Assembly (NCBI RefSeq): GCF_040370365.1
Contig: NZ_BAABWQ010000001.1
Coordinates: 620,001-684,000 of the forward strand
DNA from: Shimia sp040370365
GTDB lineage: Bacteria; Pseudomonadota; Alphaproteobacteria; Rhodobacterales; Rhodobacteraceae
Length of the DNA: 64,000 nt
Direction: 5' to 3'
In this document: piece by piece, positions 33,335 through 43,029 of the stretch
Layout: each line of letters begins with the position of its first letter
Numbering within the stretch: the stretch's first letter is position 1
Program-made: the position numbers and the translations under genes
Notes under the pieces: model-generated
Database searches by the model: none
What the model was told of the DNA's origin: nothing
The model's input: only the letters and a program-made list of their open reading frames with translations

Positions 33335-35404
33335 TCAGCTGTGCAGGTTCTCGTCCTGCGATTGGTAGATGTCACCGGTCAACCATCCCGGCCAATCCCG
33401 TTCAAAAAACGATCTTGCCCCGTCGTGTTCACGGTTGGCACGCGCGGACACGACCAACTGGTCATCCTCATCAAACCACACAATCAATTGTTGCTGCTTG
33501 TCTGCCTCTCGTTCCGCGCGAAATCGGGCATTGGCAATGGGTCCGCGCGCTGTTTGAGGCAAGGCATCTCCCTGCGGGTCACAGATGGCCCGAGCGCCTC
33601 GGCTGCCGCCGCCTTGCGCGATATAGGTATCAAGGGCACCGAGCACCGCCTCAGATGCCAGAGCCATTTGCTGCCACTGTACGGTCCGCCCAACCTCTGA
33701 CGGGCGCGACGCGGTGATGCCATATTGCTTGATCTTGGCATTTAGGCCACGGGCGTCGCCAAGGGCGTCTGCCACGTCGGCAGCTGTGCATAAGATGCCT
33801 GCCTTGTCGCTCATTCGGGCCTGAACCTCCGAACGCACAGCTTTGACAGACAAAGGGCTGTCAGAGGAAAGCACCGCTTGAAGGTCTTGAACAGCATCCG
33901 CCGCAGCTTGCGTCACATCACCGGCCCAAACCGGCGCACCGACGGCGCCAACATGTTCGGCCACGCGGGTGCCAAACACCTGCCCCGCATTCAAAGCCGA
34001 GCCGCCCGGTCGTGTCGCACCATGGGTACCAGCAGCCTCACCCACGGCATAGACGCCCGGCACATTGCTGCGCCCCCAGATATCAACCGCGATGCCGCCA
34101 TTCATGTGTTGATGGTTGACGGCAAATTCCAGCGGCTCTGTTGTAATCTCCACCTTGTAGCGCTTGTAAAGCTCGATCGCGAGCGGGTTCATGTGGCGCA
34201 GCCGATCAATGGGCAAGGCATGATCTGCCCCCGCATTGCGCAGGTAAGACGCCACATCGTCATCCAGCCGATCAAGGCTGAAGTCTTGATCAATCGCCAG
34301 CGGGTTGCGGTTAAAGTCCATAAAGACCCGTCGCCCGGCTTGCCCTTCCCTGAAGATCGCCAAATCGATCAGGCTGGACTGAAAATCCAGCATCCGGCTT
34401 GCGTGAAACGGCCATTGATAGCCTTTGCGAAAGATGTTGGAGGCCATCTCTTGGGTCGTGCGGTAGTAGTCTGCGAGGAAATGGTGTTCGGTCCCGTCCC
34501 TGTCGACTGAATAGATATGCGGAATGACCTGCACATAGGTGCCCGATAGGTTCCATGGGAACCCTTCACGGCGGGTGCCGATGCCAAACTGGCTTTCGGT
34601 GATGTTGGTCAGCTCCAACCCAGATTCAAGCGCGAGGCCAAGTGTCCCAAAGCAGCCATTCGGAAAAACGCTGTCGCGGTAAAGCTCACCCGGACCACCC
34701 GCCGCCAGAACGAGAGCGGAACACGCATAGATCGTCAGACCATAAGGATTCAGAGCGGTGCTGTCCTTTGACCGGATCGCCAGCACACCACAAACGCGGT
34801 CTCCGTCCTTAAGCACCTTTACAACCGTGGTCAGATTGAAGAACGGAATTCCCAGCCGGATCGCCTCTTCCGCCAGGACTTTGACCATCAGGCGGGACGT
34901 GCGCGGCCCGCAAGACGTCGCACGCCCGACTTCGTCGTGATCGGTCTGATAGCGCAGGGTGCCGCCCAAGTGATCCTGCGGCAAAGGCAGCCCAAGATAT
35001 TGGAGCGACGCCATGGCGCGGATTGACCCCACGGCTTCGATATAGGCGGTGTCTTCGTCCATCGCCCCGCCGGCCCCAATCGCGGCGGCCATATCAAGGA
35101 AATCGTCGCCCTGATCTTTGGTATTGGCAGTGTGCAGCGTTTGCTTGTCAGAGCCCGAACAGGCGGATGTCCCCCCCCACGCGCTTTGGCTGAGAATGGC
35201 GACATCTACGCCCCTGCGTTTCATTTCGACAGCGGCGCGCAGCCCTGCGGCTCCGCTTCCGACCACCACGGCTCCGGAGCGATGCAGCGGGATGCTGTAG
35301 GAGTTGACAACAAGTGTCTCGACCGCGTCGGGTTCAGACCCAAGCCGTGGCATCGCCACGTCGGTCAACGCATCCAGAATATCTTGCGGGACTGAGAGGG
35401 CCAC
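33335..35404 (-). CDS. FAD-dependent fumarate-reductase/succinate-dehydrogenase-like flavoprotein
   Basis: 689 residues. Last gene of the 13-gene operon. N-terminal FAD site VVVGSGAAGLRAAVEMKRRG; GGTSACSGSDKQTL as in the flavoprotein subunit family; LVLAAGGPGELYRDS; and the catalytic-domain signature MNGGIAVDIWGRSNVPGVYAVGEAAGTHGATRPG with PGGSALNAGQVFG (split here for length). A C-terminal extension follows. Such enzymes oxidise or reduce C-C bonds next to a carbonyl (succinate, urocanate, aspartate, ketosteroids). No haem domain or iron-sulfur subunit is nearby, so its electron acceptor is unclear. The actual substrate is unknown; membership of this operon suggests a desaturation or reduction step. 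Confidence 0.85.
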   Translation of the reverse strand: MALSVPQDILDALTDVAMPRLGSEPDAVETLVVNSYSIPLHRSGAVVVGSGAAGLRAAVEMKRRGVDVAILSQSAWGGTSACSGSDKQTLHTANTKDQGDDFLDMAAAIGAGGAMDEDTAYIEAVGSIRAMASLQYLGLPLPQDHLGGTLRYQTDHDEVGRATSCGPRTSRLMVKVLAEEAIRLGIPFFNLTTVVKVLKDGDRVCGVLAIRSKDSTALNPYGLTIYACSALVLAAGGPGELYRDSVFPNGCFGTLGLALESGLELTNITESQFGIGTRREGFPWNLSGTYVQVIPHIYSVDRDGTEHHFLADYYRTTQEMASNIFRKGYQWPFHASRMLDFQSSLIDLAIFREGQAGRRVFMDFNRNPLAIDQDFSLDRLDDDVASYLRNAGADHALPIDRLRHMNPLAIELYKRYKVEITTEPLEFAVNHQHMNGGIAVDIWGRSNVPGVYAVGEAAGTHGATRPGGSALNAGQVFGTRVAEHVGAVGAPVWAGDVTQAAADAVQDLQAVLSSDSPLSVKAVRSEVQARMSDKAGILCTAADVADALGDARGLNAKIKQYGITASRPSEVGRTVQWQQMALASEAVLGALDTYIAQGGGSRGARAICDPQGDALPQTARGPIANARFRAEREADKQQQLIVWFDEDDQLVVSARANREHDGARSFFERDWPGWLTGDIYQSQDENLHS

Positions 35405-35425
35405 AGACGTCTTCCTTCCTTAAAT

Positions 35426-36589
35426 CTAGAGATCAACCCAAGCGCGCTTGTCAGAGGACACCATGCAGGCATCAACGATCTGACAGATATGGTGGCCTGT
35501 CTCGAACGTGGGCCACATGGGCGTTGCCGAGGTGATCGACTTGATGACTTCGGCCACTTCGATGATCTTGCTTTCATTGTAGCCAAGCGCAAAATTCGGC
35601 AGTGGCAGGAACGCACCATAGGTTGGGTGTTCCGGGCCCACGTCAATTTCCCGAAAGCCGCGACGCCCGCTGGGATCGTCATTGGTATAAAACCGCAGCC
35701 GGTTCACTTCATCAAAGGTGTAAACGAGGCTGCCCTTGGTTCCATAGATCTCATAGGTCTGCATGAATTTGCGACCGGTCGCGACGCGGCTAAAGTCAAC
35801 AAGACCTTTGGCGCCGTTTTCAAACGTGCACAGGATGTTGGTGCCATCCGCGTTTGTGATATCCCCCCACTGGGTGTCCGTGGTGATGTCAGGCGCGTCG
35901 TCGCCATAGCCAAGGCCCTCAACGATGGGTCGTTTCGGCGTGGTGATGTAGCTGTCGGCAATCAGCGAGGACACGCGGCCCACGAGAAACTCCATAAAGC
36001 TGAAAACATGGCTGCCGGTGTCGCCAATGATCCCGGTTGGCGCGAGCTCGCCGTCGGCGCGCCACATGTAGGGGGCCAAGGGGTCGCCGTAGATGTCGAT
36101 ATGCTGGCAGGCTTTGAACAGCTTGATTTCGCCAATCTCGCCCGCGTCGATGATGTCTTTTGCACGATCATGGATCGGGTTGCGCGGAAAAGCATGGCCG
36201 ACACGGGTGATGACCCCCTTTTCGCGGGCAATATCAGCCAGTTCGCGGGCCTGCTGCGCCGTATCAGCCAGCGGTTTTTCGCAATAGACATGTTTGCCTG
36301 CAAGCAATGCAGCCTTGGCAACGTCGTAATGCAGATTGTCAGGCAAACAGATATCGATCAGATCGATATCCGGGTCGTTTACCGCATCCTCCCAACGCTC
36401 AAGTATCTTCGCACCCGGTGCGCGAAAGGCGAGATCTTTCGCCGCCGCGGGGTTCGCCTCTACAAGCGCTGCAACATGGGCCGTTCCGCCTTCGGTCCCC
36501 AAAAAATGCGGGAAGGTCTGGTAAGCCATGGTGTGTACCTTGCCCATCCATCCTGAAGCCCCTAGGACAGCCACATTTACGACAGTCAT
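35426..36589 (-). CDS. Gfo/Idh/MocA-family NAD(P)-dependent oxidoreductase
   Basis: 387 residues. Rossmann start VNVAVLGASGWMGKVHTMAY, then the family hallmark CEKPLADTAQQARELA with the catalytic Lys, and VGHAFPRNPIHDRAKDII with DTGSHVFSFMEFLVG giving the His region. The C-terminal sheet domain is normal. These enzymes oxidise sugars, inositols or sugar-like alcohols; in glycoside-degrading clusters they act on 3-keto-sugars. ATG 36589 (start MTVVNVAVLG) is preferred to extensions into the lacI gene. It lies 22 bases downstream of lacI. Confidence 0.9.
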   Translation of the reverse strand: MTVVNVAVLGASGWMGKVHTMAYQTFPHFLGTEGGTAHVAALVEANPAAAKDLAFRAPGAKILERWEDAVNDPDIDLIDICLPDNLHYDVAKAALLAGKHVYCEKPLADTAQQARELADIAREKGVITRVGHAFPRNPIHDRAKDIIDAGEIGEIKLFKACQHIDIYGDPLAPYMWRADGELAPTGIIGDTGSHVFSFMEFLVGRVSSLIADSYITTPKRPIVEGLGYGDDAPDITTDTQWGDITNADGTNILCTFENGAKGLVDFSRVATGRKFMQTYEIYGTKGSLVYTFDEVNRLRFYTNDDPSGRRGFREIDVGPEHPTYGAFLPLPNFALGYNESKIIEVAEVIKSITSATPMWPTFETGHHICQIVDACMVSSDKRAWVDL

Positions 36590-36611
36590 TTTGTGTTCCT
36601 TTATACTTGTG

Positions 36612-37616
36612 TTACGCGCCGCTGGACGCCCGCACGACAAGCCGTACAGCGCTGTGGGCGGCTGCGGGTGGGACGACGCCATCCTTGATCCAAGCCACGA
36701 TTTGCTTGGCGGTTGACGCTGCAAAACCTGGGATGTCGCAGCTGATTGTTGTCAACGGCGGATAGCTGTCCTGTCCGTCTTCGATGTCATCAAAGCCCAC
36801 GACCCTCAGGTCGAAGCCCGGTTTTATGCCCAAGTCAGGGCAGGCTGAGAGAACTCCCAAGGCGACAAGATCGTTAAAGCAGATCGCGCCATCGACCTGG
36901 GGAAAGTCTTCTTTCAACGTTGCCGCCAAAGACTTACCAAAGGCCCGCGTCGCCTGCCCCGTGAGGATGACCGGGTCCATGCCGTGTTCTTCAAGCACCG
37001 TCAGATAGCCTTGCATTCGTTGGTGGGTCACGGGGCGGCCTTCAAGCCCACCAACAAAGGCGATATTCTTGCACCCCTGCGCGATCAGATGCTCGGCAGC
37101 AATCCGACCACCATGCAGATAGTCTGGCGCCAAGAAGGGATAGGTTCCTTCGGATCGGTCAAGGGACCGGAAAACCTGAAGCGTTGGTGTGTTGGCCGCG
37201 TCCAAGACCGCAAGTGTTGCGGCCTCATCCCCGTAGCTCGGCGAAATGATGAAACCAGATACCCCATGTTCAACCAACGACGAAATCATCTGCGATTGCA
37301 GGTTGGGGTCTTCGTCGGTATTCGCCAGAACCGTCGCAAAACCGGCCTTCGCCAGTTCCATCTGAAACAGCGCCGCGAACTCTGTAAAGAAGGGGTTGCG
37401 CAGGTCGTTGATGACAAGCCCGATCAACCCGGAGCTGGCCGACCGCAGCGTCGCGGCTGACCGGTTGTACACATAGCCGATATCACTCATCGCCTTGCGC
37501 ACAGATTTGCGCGTCTCATCCTTGACGGAAGAACTGCCCTGCAAAACGAGGCTCACCGTGGATTTCGACACCCCGGCTTCTTTGGCTACATCAAGAATGG
37601 TTGGACGCTGTTTCAT
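36612..37616 (-). CDS. LacI-family transcriptional regulator
   Basis: 334 residues. Classical LacI head: ILDVAKEAGVSKSTVSLVLQ helix-turn-helix and VRKAMSDIGYVYNRSAATLR hinge, then a periplasmic-binding-protein-like sugar sensor (SGLIGLVINDLRNPFFTEF; LAPDYLHGGRIAAEHLIAQG; RVVGFDDIEDGQDSYPPLTT). It is encoded inside the catabolic operon and is the most likely reader of the TTGGAACGTTCCAA palindromes at 49193-49228, giving autoregulated induction by a sugar-like effector. Confidence 0.92.
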   Translation of the reverse strand: MKQRPTILDVAKEAGVSKSTVSLVLQGSSSVKDETRKSVRKAMSDIGYVYNRSAATLRSASSGLIGLVINDLRNPFFTEFAALFQMELAKAGFATVLANTDEDPNLQSQMISSLVEHGVSGFIISPSYGDEAATLAVLDAANTPTLQVFRSLDRSEGTYPFLAPDYLHGGRIAAEHLIAQGCKNIAFVGGLEGRPVTHQRMQGYLTVLEEHGMDPVILTGQATRAFGKSLAATLKEDFPQVDGAICFNDLVALGVLSACPDLGIKPGFDLRVVGFDDIEDGQDSYPPLTTISCDIPGFAASTAKQIVAWIKDGVVPPAAAHSAVRLVVRASSGA

Positions 37617-37628
37617 GCTGGTTCCTTG

Positions 37629-37649
37629 GTTGATCGCGTTCCGATCAAC
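37629..37649. promoter_or_regulatory. Inverted repeat upstream of lacI
   Basis: GTTGATCG (37629-37636) and CGATCAAC (37642-37649), perfect 8-bp arms around CGTTC, between the end of the Dabb gene and the start of lacI. It could be an internal operator or an RNA hairpin; there is no U-tract. Confidence 0.45.
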
Positions 37650-37958
37650 TTAGACGTTCAGGTCCAAAACCAAAATGCCATCAATTCCGCCCACAGCATT
37701 TGCCACAAGCTGCCCACCAAGGGCTTTATGTTCCTCGTTGTCGGCATAGTTTTTCAACGCATCCCAGCTGTCGAAGTCGATGACAAAGCCATGCATATAT
37801 CCGCGTTCGATCTGCTCGGGGCTTTGCGAGCGTCCGCCAGTGAAGCCGCGTGCACCCGGCAGTGTCTCGGACAGAACAGACAGGCCGTCATAGATGCCCG
37901 CGATGGTCTCTTCAGAGGTCTCGGGTTTGAATTTGGTCAGGACGATGTGTCGGATCAT
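37650..37958 (-). CDS. Dabb-domain (stress-response A/B barrel) protein
   Basis: 102 residues forming one ferredoxin-like dimeric alpha/beta barrel: IRHIVLTKFKPETSEETIAG, GFTGGRSQSPEQIERGYMHG and FDSWDALKNYADNEEHKAL are the standard Dabb strand/helix pieces. Known members include small dimeric enzymes (cyclases, EthD-like proteins) and unknowns. It overlaps the upstream GMC gene by four bases, so it belongs firmly to the operon and is likely to act on, or carry, a pathway intermediate; the reaction is not known. Confidence 0.88.
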   Translation of the reverse strand: MIRHIVLTKFKPETSEETIAGIYDGLSVLSETLPGARGFTGGRSQSPEQIERGYMHGFVIDFDSWDALKNYADNEEHKALGGQLVANAVGGIDGILVLDLNV

Positions 37959-39547
37959 GTTGTCATTCCTTGGTCGTGTTTAATCATGTCGGCTGCCTTT
38001 TCGCCGATCATGATTGAGGGAGCATTGGTGTTTGAAGAGTTGACCGTCGGCATGACCGAGGCATCCGCCACGCGCAGACCATCAATCCCGTTGAAGCGCA
38101 GGCGCGGGTCAAGAACCGCGACCTCATCGCTGCCCATGCGACAGGTGCCTGCGCAATGATGTGAGGTCTTGGAGTGGACACAGATAAAGTTGAAGTACTC
38201 TTCGTCCGTTTTCACCTCCGGTCCTGGCAACCGCTCTGCCAGTATGTATGGGCTGAGTGCGGATTGAGACAAAATATCCTGCACGAGTTTCAAGCCTCGG
38301 ATCGACATGTCGCGATCATACGGGTCTGACAGGTAGTTCGGGTCAATCAGCGGCATGTCTTTTGGGTCGGCGCTTTGCAGCCTCACAGACCCGCGCGAGC
38401 GGGGCCGCAGGTGACAGGCGTTCAGGGTCACGCCGCCATTGGGCATCACCTCAACCCCAGCCTCGATCCCCGTGCCCAAACCCAGATGCATTTGGATATC
38501 CGGGGAGCGGGCGTTTTCGTCTGCGTACCAAAACCCACCGGTTTCAAACAAACTGGACGCCACCGGCCCTTTGCGGGTGAAAACATACTGTAACCCGGCC
38601 AATGCTGACAGGTGCAGCTTGGCAAATCGGTCGTAAGTGTGCGGCCCTGTGACTTCGCAAATCGCATAAAGGTCAAGATGATCCTGTAGGTTTTCCCCAA
38701 CATTGGGCTGGTCATAAACCACATCAATCCCAAGGCTGTGCAGGTGATCCGCCGGACCGATCCCCGACAGTTGCAGCAAACGCGGCGAGCCAATTGCACC
38801 TGATGACAGGATCACTTCACGGTCAGCGATGATCCTTGTACCGTCCGCCATTTCGACGCCCGTTGCGCGGCCATGTTCAACCAAGATGCGTTTGACCTGC
38901 GCCTTCATCTGAATGGTCAGGTTCGACCGGCCCTTGGCCTGCCCGAGAAACGCCATTGCAGCCGATGACCGCCGCGCGTTCTTTTGGGTGAGTTGGTAGT
39001 ACCCTGCCCCGTCCTGCTTTTCCCCGTTCACATCTGTGTTCTTGGGAATCCCCATCTGTCCCGCAGCTTCGATGAAGGCATCACAAATCGGCAGCGGCGC
39101 CGCCGGCTGTGAAACCCCCAATGGGCCGCCGTTGCCGTGAAAGCGGTCATCAAACGTGTCATTGTCCTCAGACTTCTTGAAATACGGCAGGACCTCTTCA
39201 TAACTCCACCCGTCACAACCTGCCTGACGCCATTCGTCGTAGTCTTGGGCAGCACCACGGGTGTAAATCTGTGCATTGATGGCTGATCCTCCACCGATGA
39301 CTTTGGCCTGAGTGTAGTTGAAGACTTTGTTTTGCATCGACTTTTGCGGCGTCGTGGACCAGCCCCATGACCCGATACCTTTGGTCATTTTTGCGAAGCC
39401 CGCAGGCAGGTGGAAAAACGGGTGACGATCGCTCCCCCCCGCTTCGAGCAACAGCACCCGTGCGTTTGAGTCTTCAGACAAACGTGCGGCAATGGTTGAT
39501 CCGGCCGATCCCCCGCCAACAATGATGAAGTCGTATCCTTGGGACAT
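37955..39547 (-). CDS. GMC-family FAD oxidoreductase (choline-dehydrogenase type)
   Basis: 530 residues. FAD site FIIVGGGSAGSTIAARLSED, GMC signature 1 region QAKVIGGGSAINAQIYTRGA, signature 2 ILSSGAIGSPRLLQLSGIGP, and the active-site His and Asn in SKTSHHCAGTCRMGSDE and NSSNTNAPSIMIGEKAADMI. It oxidises an alcohol and reduces the quinone pool or another acceptor. Choline or glycine betaine genes are absent here, so choline is unlikely; a sugar or alcohol intermediate of this operon fits better. The start overlaps the stop of the preceding GMC gene. Confidence 0.92.
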   Translation of the reverse strand: MSQGYDFIIVGGGSAGSTIAARLSEDSNARVLLLEAGGSDRHPFFHLPAGFAKMTKGIGSWGWSTTPQKSMQNKVFNYTQAKVIGGGSAINAQIYTRGAAQDYDEWRQAGCDGWSYEEVLPYFKKSEDNDTFDDRFHGNGGPLGVSQPAAPLPICDAFIEAAGQMGIPKNTDVNGEKQDGAGYYQLTQKNARRSSAAMAFLGQAKGRSNLTIQMKAQVKRILVEHGRATGVEMADGTRIIADREVILSSGAIGSPRLLQLSGIGPADHLHSLGIDVVYDQPNVGENLQDHLDLYAICEVTGPHTYDRFAKLHLSALAGLQYVFTRKGPVASSLFETGGFWYADENARSPDIQMHLGLGTGIEAGVEVMPNGGVTLNACHLRPRSRGSVRLQSADPKDMPLIDPNYLSDPYDRDMSIRGLKLVQDILSQSALSPYILAERLPGPEVKTDEEYFNFICVHSKTSHHCAGTCRMGSDEVAVLDPRLRFNGIDGLRVADASVMPTVNSSNTNAPSIMIGEKAADMIKHDQGMTT

Positions 39548-41031
39548 CAGGCGGCAAGCTCCGTCTCGGCAATGTGGCGCCCAGCACGCAGCGCAAGAGC
39601 GGCGATTGTGAGCGCTGGATTAACGGCAGCCGATGTCGGCAGAACCGATGCATCGACAATAAAGAGGTTCGGATGATCATGGCTGCGGCAGTGACTGTCC
39701 ACGACGCTTTCGGCAGGGTTGTGGCCCATGCGCGCGGTCCCGCATTGGTGCGAGGGCGTACGCCGGTCGAAAGATTTCGAGATCACAACTGGGAAACCCG
39801 CCTGCCGCAGTTTGGATTTGAGCGTCGCTACAAGTTGCTCATGCGCCGCCCAATTGGAACGCTGCCAGTCCAATTTGATCTGTCCACCGTGAAGTGTAAC
39901 CCGGCTCTCAGGGTTCGGCAGGTCCTCAGACATCGCATAAAAATCAAAGCTACGTGCCGCGACAAAATCGGCCAGCCATCGCGGCAGCCCAGAATTTGCG
40001 GCCAAGATCGGCCCGGTTATCTTGCCCAACATCTGTACGTTCCCCAACGCAGGATGTTCATCCGTCGCCAGATAGAAATCGTTTATCATCATTGTTTTTT
40101 GATAGACGCTGCGGTTCTTTCGCAAGGGATGGAGCGCCAGAACGGCCGAACAATTGTGGTTCATAAAATTCCGCCCGACCTGATCGGACGTGTTTGCAAG
40201 GCCCACTGGATATGTCTCGTTGGCCGACCGCAACAAAAGAGCCGCCGTCTGAACCGCCCCTGCTGCGAGTGCGACAACAGGCGCCGTCAAGGTCTCGCCC
40301 TCCGTGAGCCTTACCCCGGCAACGCGGCCGGTGTCGTCGACCTCAATCGTCTCAACAGGGCATCCCGTGCGTAGGGTCACGTTCTTATGACGCAATGCCA
40401 CCGCAAGCGCGCCTGACTCTGCATCCATTTTCCCACGCCCGGTGTTGGGATAGGCATCCCACGTGGTTTGGCCACCAGACAGCCAGAGTGAGAGATCCAC
40501 TCCCAAAGGAATAGAAGAAGGCCGCAGCCCTGCACCGGTCAAACGGGTTCGCAGCTGTGCCATGTCCGGCTCATTAGGAACAGGCGGATGAGGATAAGGT
40601 CCGGAATGATAAGGCTCGGTTGGATCTTCGAGCGCACTGCCACGCACCTGATAAAGGGCTTCCGCAGCTCGGTAGTCCGCTTCGAGTTCGAGATAGTCGA
40701 TTGGCCAACCGGGTGTTGTACCACCGGGGTGGACGACGGGACCAAAATCCGTACGCCGGTATCGGATCAGCGCCGCACCGTAGAATTTGGAATTTCCGCC
40801 AACGTTATAGTAGTTGCCTGGGCTAAACGGCTTATCATCTCCGTCCAGCCAGACATCATCCGGGCGAAAGGCCCCATCCCGAAAGATCGCATCTGGATCA
40901 CGATCCATGGCCGAGGGTCGCAAATGCTCCCCACGCTCAAGGATCATGATCCGCCGACCTGTCGGGGCCAGCGCGGCTGCCAGCGTCGCGCCCCCCATGC
41001 CAGACCCAATTATGATGACATCCGCGTCCAT
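39547..41031 (-). CDS. GMC-family FAD oxidoreductase (divergent, second copy)
   Basis: 494 residues, a different GMC subgroup from its neighbour. FAD site DVIIIGSGMGGATLAAALAP; NYYNVGGNSKFYGAALIRYR replaces the usual signature 1; C-terminal SHQCGTARMGHNPAESVVD carries the catalytic His and SAAVNPALTIAALALRAG the Asn. This subgroup includes sugar and glucoside 3-dehydrogenase-like enzymes, which fits a glucose-type importer next door, though no small partner subunit is encoded. The coding region overlaps both neighbours by one base. Confidence 0.88.
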   Translation of the reverse strand: MDADVIIIGSGMGGATLAAALAPTGRRIMILERGEHLRPSAMDRDPDAIFRDGAFRPDDVWLDGDDKPFSPGNYYNVGGNSKFYGAALIRYRRTDFGPVVHPGGTTPGWPIDYLELEADYRAAEALYQVRGSALEDPTEPYHSGPYPHPPVPNEPDMAQLRTRLTGAGLRPSSIPLGVDLSLWLSGGQTTWDAYPNTGRGKMDAESGALAVALRHKNVTLRTGCPVETIEVDDTGRVAGVRLTEGETLTAPVVALAAGAVQTAALLLRSANETYPVGLANTSDQVGRNFMNHNCSAVLALHPLRKNRSVYQKTMMINDFYLATDEHPALGNVQMLGKITGPILAANSGLPRWLADFVAARSFDFYAMSEDLPNPESRVTLHGGQIKLDWQRSNWAAHEQLVATLKSKLRQAGFPVVISKSFDRRTPSHQCGTARMGHNPAESVVDSHCRSHDHPNLFIVDASVLPTSAAVNPALTIAALALRAGRHIAETELAA

Positions 41032-42143
41032 CAGGGTGCGATACGCATTTCAGTTTCAGGATCAAAAGCCACGGCCTTCTCCATATTCACAAAAAAATTG
41101 AAATCTGCGCCGGCACGGACATCCGCGTCTGAGCGCATCCGCGCAATTACATCTTTGCCACCCAGGGTCATCGTCACGAAGGTGTCAGACCCCGCAGGCT
41201 CTGTCACGGTGATCCGATTTGTCATCGGTGCGATGTTGGTGGACTTTCGATCTGCTGCGTCTTCATCCGTGATTGTTTCTGGCCGGATACCCAACATGAT
41301 GTCGCGTCCATCCCATGCCGCCAAATTGTCCTGACTGAAGGGAAGCTTGGCCAATGTCCCATCGTGTAGCGCCACCACGGCAACCGGTTTTCCCGCTTCA
41401 AGGGCGACCTTTGCGGGCATCACGTTCATCGCAGGCGACCCCATGAAAGTGGCCACAAAGACGTTTGCCGGACTGTCGTAGATTTCTTGCGGCGTTCCCA
41501 ATTGCTGGACATAACCGCCAAACATCACCGCAATCCGGGTCGAGAGCGTCATCGCTTCGATCTGGTCGTGTGTGACATACACAATTGTAGTGCCCAGTTT
41601 TTGGTGCAGCTTTTTGATCTCGGTGCGCATGTCGACGCGCAGCTTGGCATCCAGATTAGACAGGGGTTCATCAAACAAGAACACATCCGGGTTGCGCACC
41701 AGCGCACGGCCCATGGCCACCCGTTGCCGTTGGCCGCCGGAAAGCGCGCCGGGTTTGCGATCAAGCAACTGCTCGATTTGCAACAGGCCAGCCACGTCTT
41801 TCATGGCTTTCTGGCGGTCGGGTTTGGGGACGCCGTGCATCTCAAGCCCGAAGGTGATGTTCTGACCAACCGTCATGTTGGGATAAAGCGCGTAGCTTTG
41901 GAACACCATCGCGATATTGCGTTTGGACGGGTGGACCCCGTTCATCACCTGATCCTTGATGCGGATTTCCCCGCTGCTGATCTCTTCAAGTCCGGCAATC
42001 ATGTTCAGGAGCGTCGACTTACCGCAGCCGGATGGGCCGACGAGGACCAGAAACTCCCCCTCTTCGACAGAGATGTCGACCTGATGAAGCACTTCAACCG
42101 CGCCGTAGGACTTGGTGGTGTTGTCGATGTCAAGAAAGCCCAT
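41031..42143 (-). CDS. CUT1 ABC importer ATPase (UgpC/MsmK type)
   Basis: 370 residues. Walker A VGPSGCGKSTLLNMIAGLEE, Q-loop in MVFQSYALYPNMTVGQNI, signature LSGGQRQRVAMGRALVRNPD, Walker B VFLFDEPLSNLDAKLR, and switch His VYVTHDQIEAMTL. The C-terminal TOBE/OB domain (MLGIRPETITDE; GSDTFVTMTLGGKD) marks the carbohydrate CUT1 ATPases. It energises the importer whose other parts follow on the right. Confidence 0.94.
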   Translation of the reverse strand: MGFLDIDNTTKSYGAVEVLHQVDISVEEGEFLVLVGPSGCGKSTLLNMIAGLEEISSGEIRIKDQVMNGVHPSKRNIAMVFQSYALYPNMTVGQNITFGLEMHGVPKPDRQKAMKDVAGLLQIEQLLDRKPGALSGGQRQRVAMGRALVRNPDVFLFDEPLSNLDAKLRVDMRTEIKKLHQKLGTTIVYVTHDQIEAMTLSTRIAVMFGGYVQQLGTPQEIYDSPANVFVATFMGSPAMNVMPAKVALEAGKPVAVVALHDGTLAKLPFSQDNLAAWDGRDIMLGIRPETITDEDAADRKSTNIAPMTNRITVTEPAGSDTFVTMTLGGKDVIARMRSDADVRAGADFNFFVNMEKAVAFDPETEMRIAP

Positions 42144-42147
42144 GTGA

Positions 42148-43029
42148 TTATCCTTTCACGGAGCCCGCCATCAGACCGCGCACGAAGTAGCGGCCTGCGA
42201 CGATGTAGACGAGCAGGGTTGGAAGAGCAGCAAGGATCGCGCCGGCGAAGTGAACGTTGTATTCCTTCACGCCGGTTGATGATTGCACAAGGTTATTGAG
42301 GGCAACCGTCATTGGCTGACTGTCCGCCCCGGCAAAAGAGGCACCAAACAGAAAGTCATTCCAGATGTTTGTGAATTGCCAAATGATCGAAACCACAGCG
42401 ATTGGACCTGAGGATGGCAGCAGAATGCGCCAGAATGTCTGGAAGAACCCTGCGCCGTCGATTTGGGCGGCACGAATAAGTTCGGTCGGGAAGACGGCGT
42501 AGTAGTTGCGGAAATAGAGCGTTGTGAACCCAACACCGTAAACCACATGCACCAGCACCAGTCCCCAGGTCGTCCCCGCCATCCCCATCAGCCCCAGCAT
42601 TCGCGCCATCGGGATCAGCACGATCTGGAACGGAATAAAGCAGGCAAACAGCATCAGGCCAAATAGGATCGTATCACCGCGGAAGCGCCATTTCGTCAGC
42701 ACATATCCGTTGAGCGCGCCCAATACGGTCGAGATGATCACAGCTGGCACAACCATCTTTATGGAATTCCAAAAATAGGGCTGCAGGCCGGTGGGGTCGA
42801 CGCCAATCTGAGCAGACGACCAGGCCTTGGCCCACGGCGCGAGCGTGAAAGCCTGAGGCAGGTTCATCATCCCGCCTCCGGTGATTTCCTCCAGTGGTTT
42901 CACCGAATTCACCAACATGACGTAGAGAGGCAGCATGTAGAACAGAGCAAAGAGCAACAAGACAAGGTAGATAAGTGCACGTGTTACGCGACCTGTGCGG
43001 ATCGCAGTCTCTTGTGTGGCGACAGACAT
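42148..43029 (-). CDS. ABC sugar permease, MalG type
   Basis: 293 residues with six hydrophobic helices (ALIYLVLLLFALFYMLPLYVM first) and the EAA loop ELIRAAQIDGAGFFQTFWRI followed by ILLPSSGPIAVV, the docking site for the ATPase. Located between the ATPase and the other permease with an overlap of one base to the latter. Confidence 0.93.
   Translation of the reverse strand: MSVATQETAIRTGRVTRALIYLVLLLFALFYMLPLYVMLVNSVKPLEEITGGGMMNLPQAFTLAPWAKAWSSAQIGVDPTGLQPYFWNSIKMVVPAVIISTVLGALNGYVLTKWRFRGDTILFGLMLFACFIPFQIVLIPMARMLGLMGMAGTTWGLVLVHVVYGVGFTTLYFRNYYAVFPTELIRAAQIDGAGFFQTFWRILLPSSGPIAVVSIIWQFTNIWNDFLFGASFAGADSQPMTVALNNLVQSSTGVKEYNVHFAGAILAALPTLLVYIVAGRYFVRGLMAGSVKG

Noticed and set aside
33169..33375. 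Small minus-strand reading frame at the hisH junction
   Set aside because: Arg/Cys-rich composition without a Shine-Dalgarno or family resemblance; it also overlaps the end of the flavoprotein gene.
37955..39547. Choline dehydrogenase (betA)
   Set aside because: The GMC fold fits, but betB/betI-type genes and choline transport are absent and the operon context is sugar-like.
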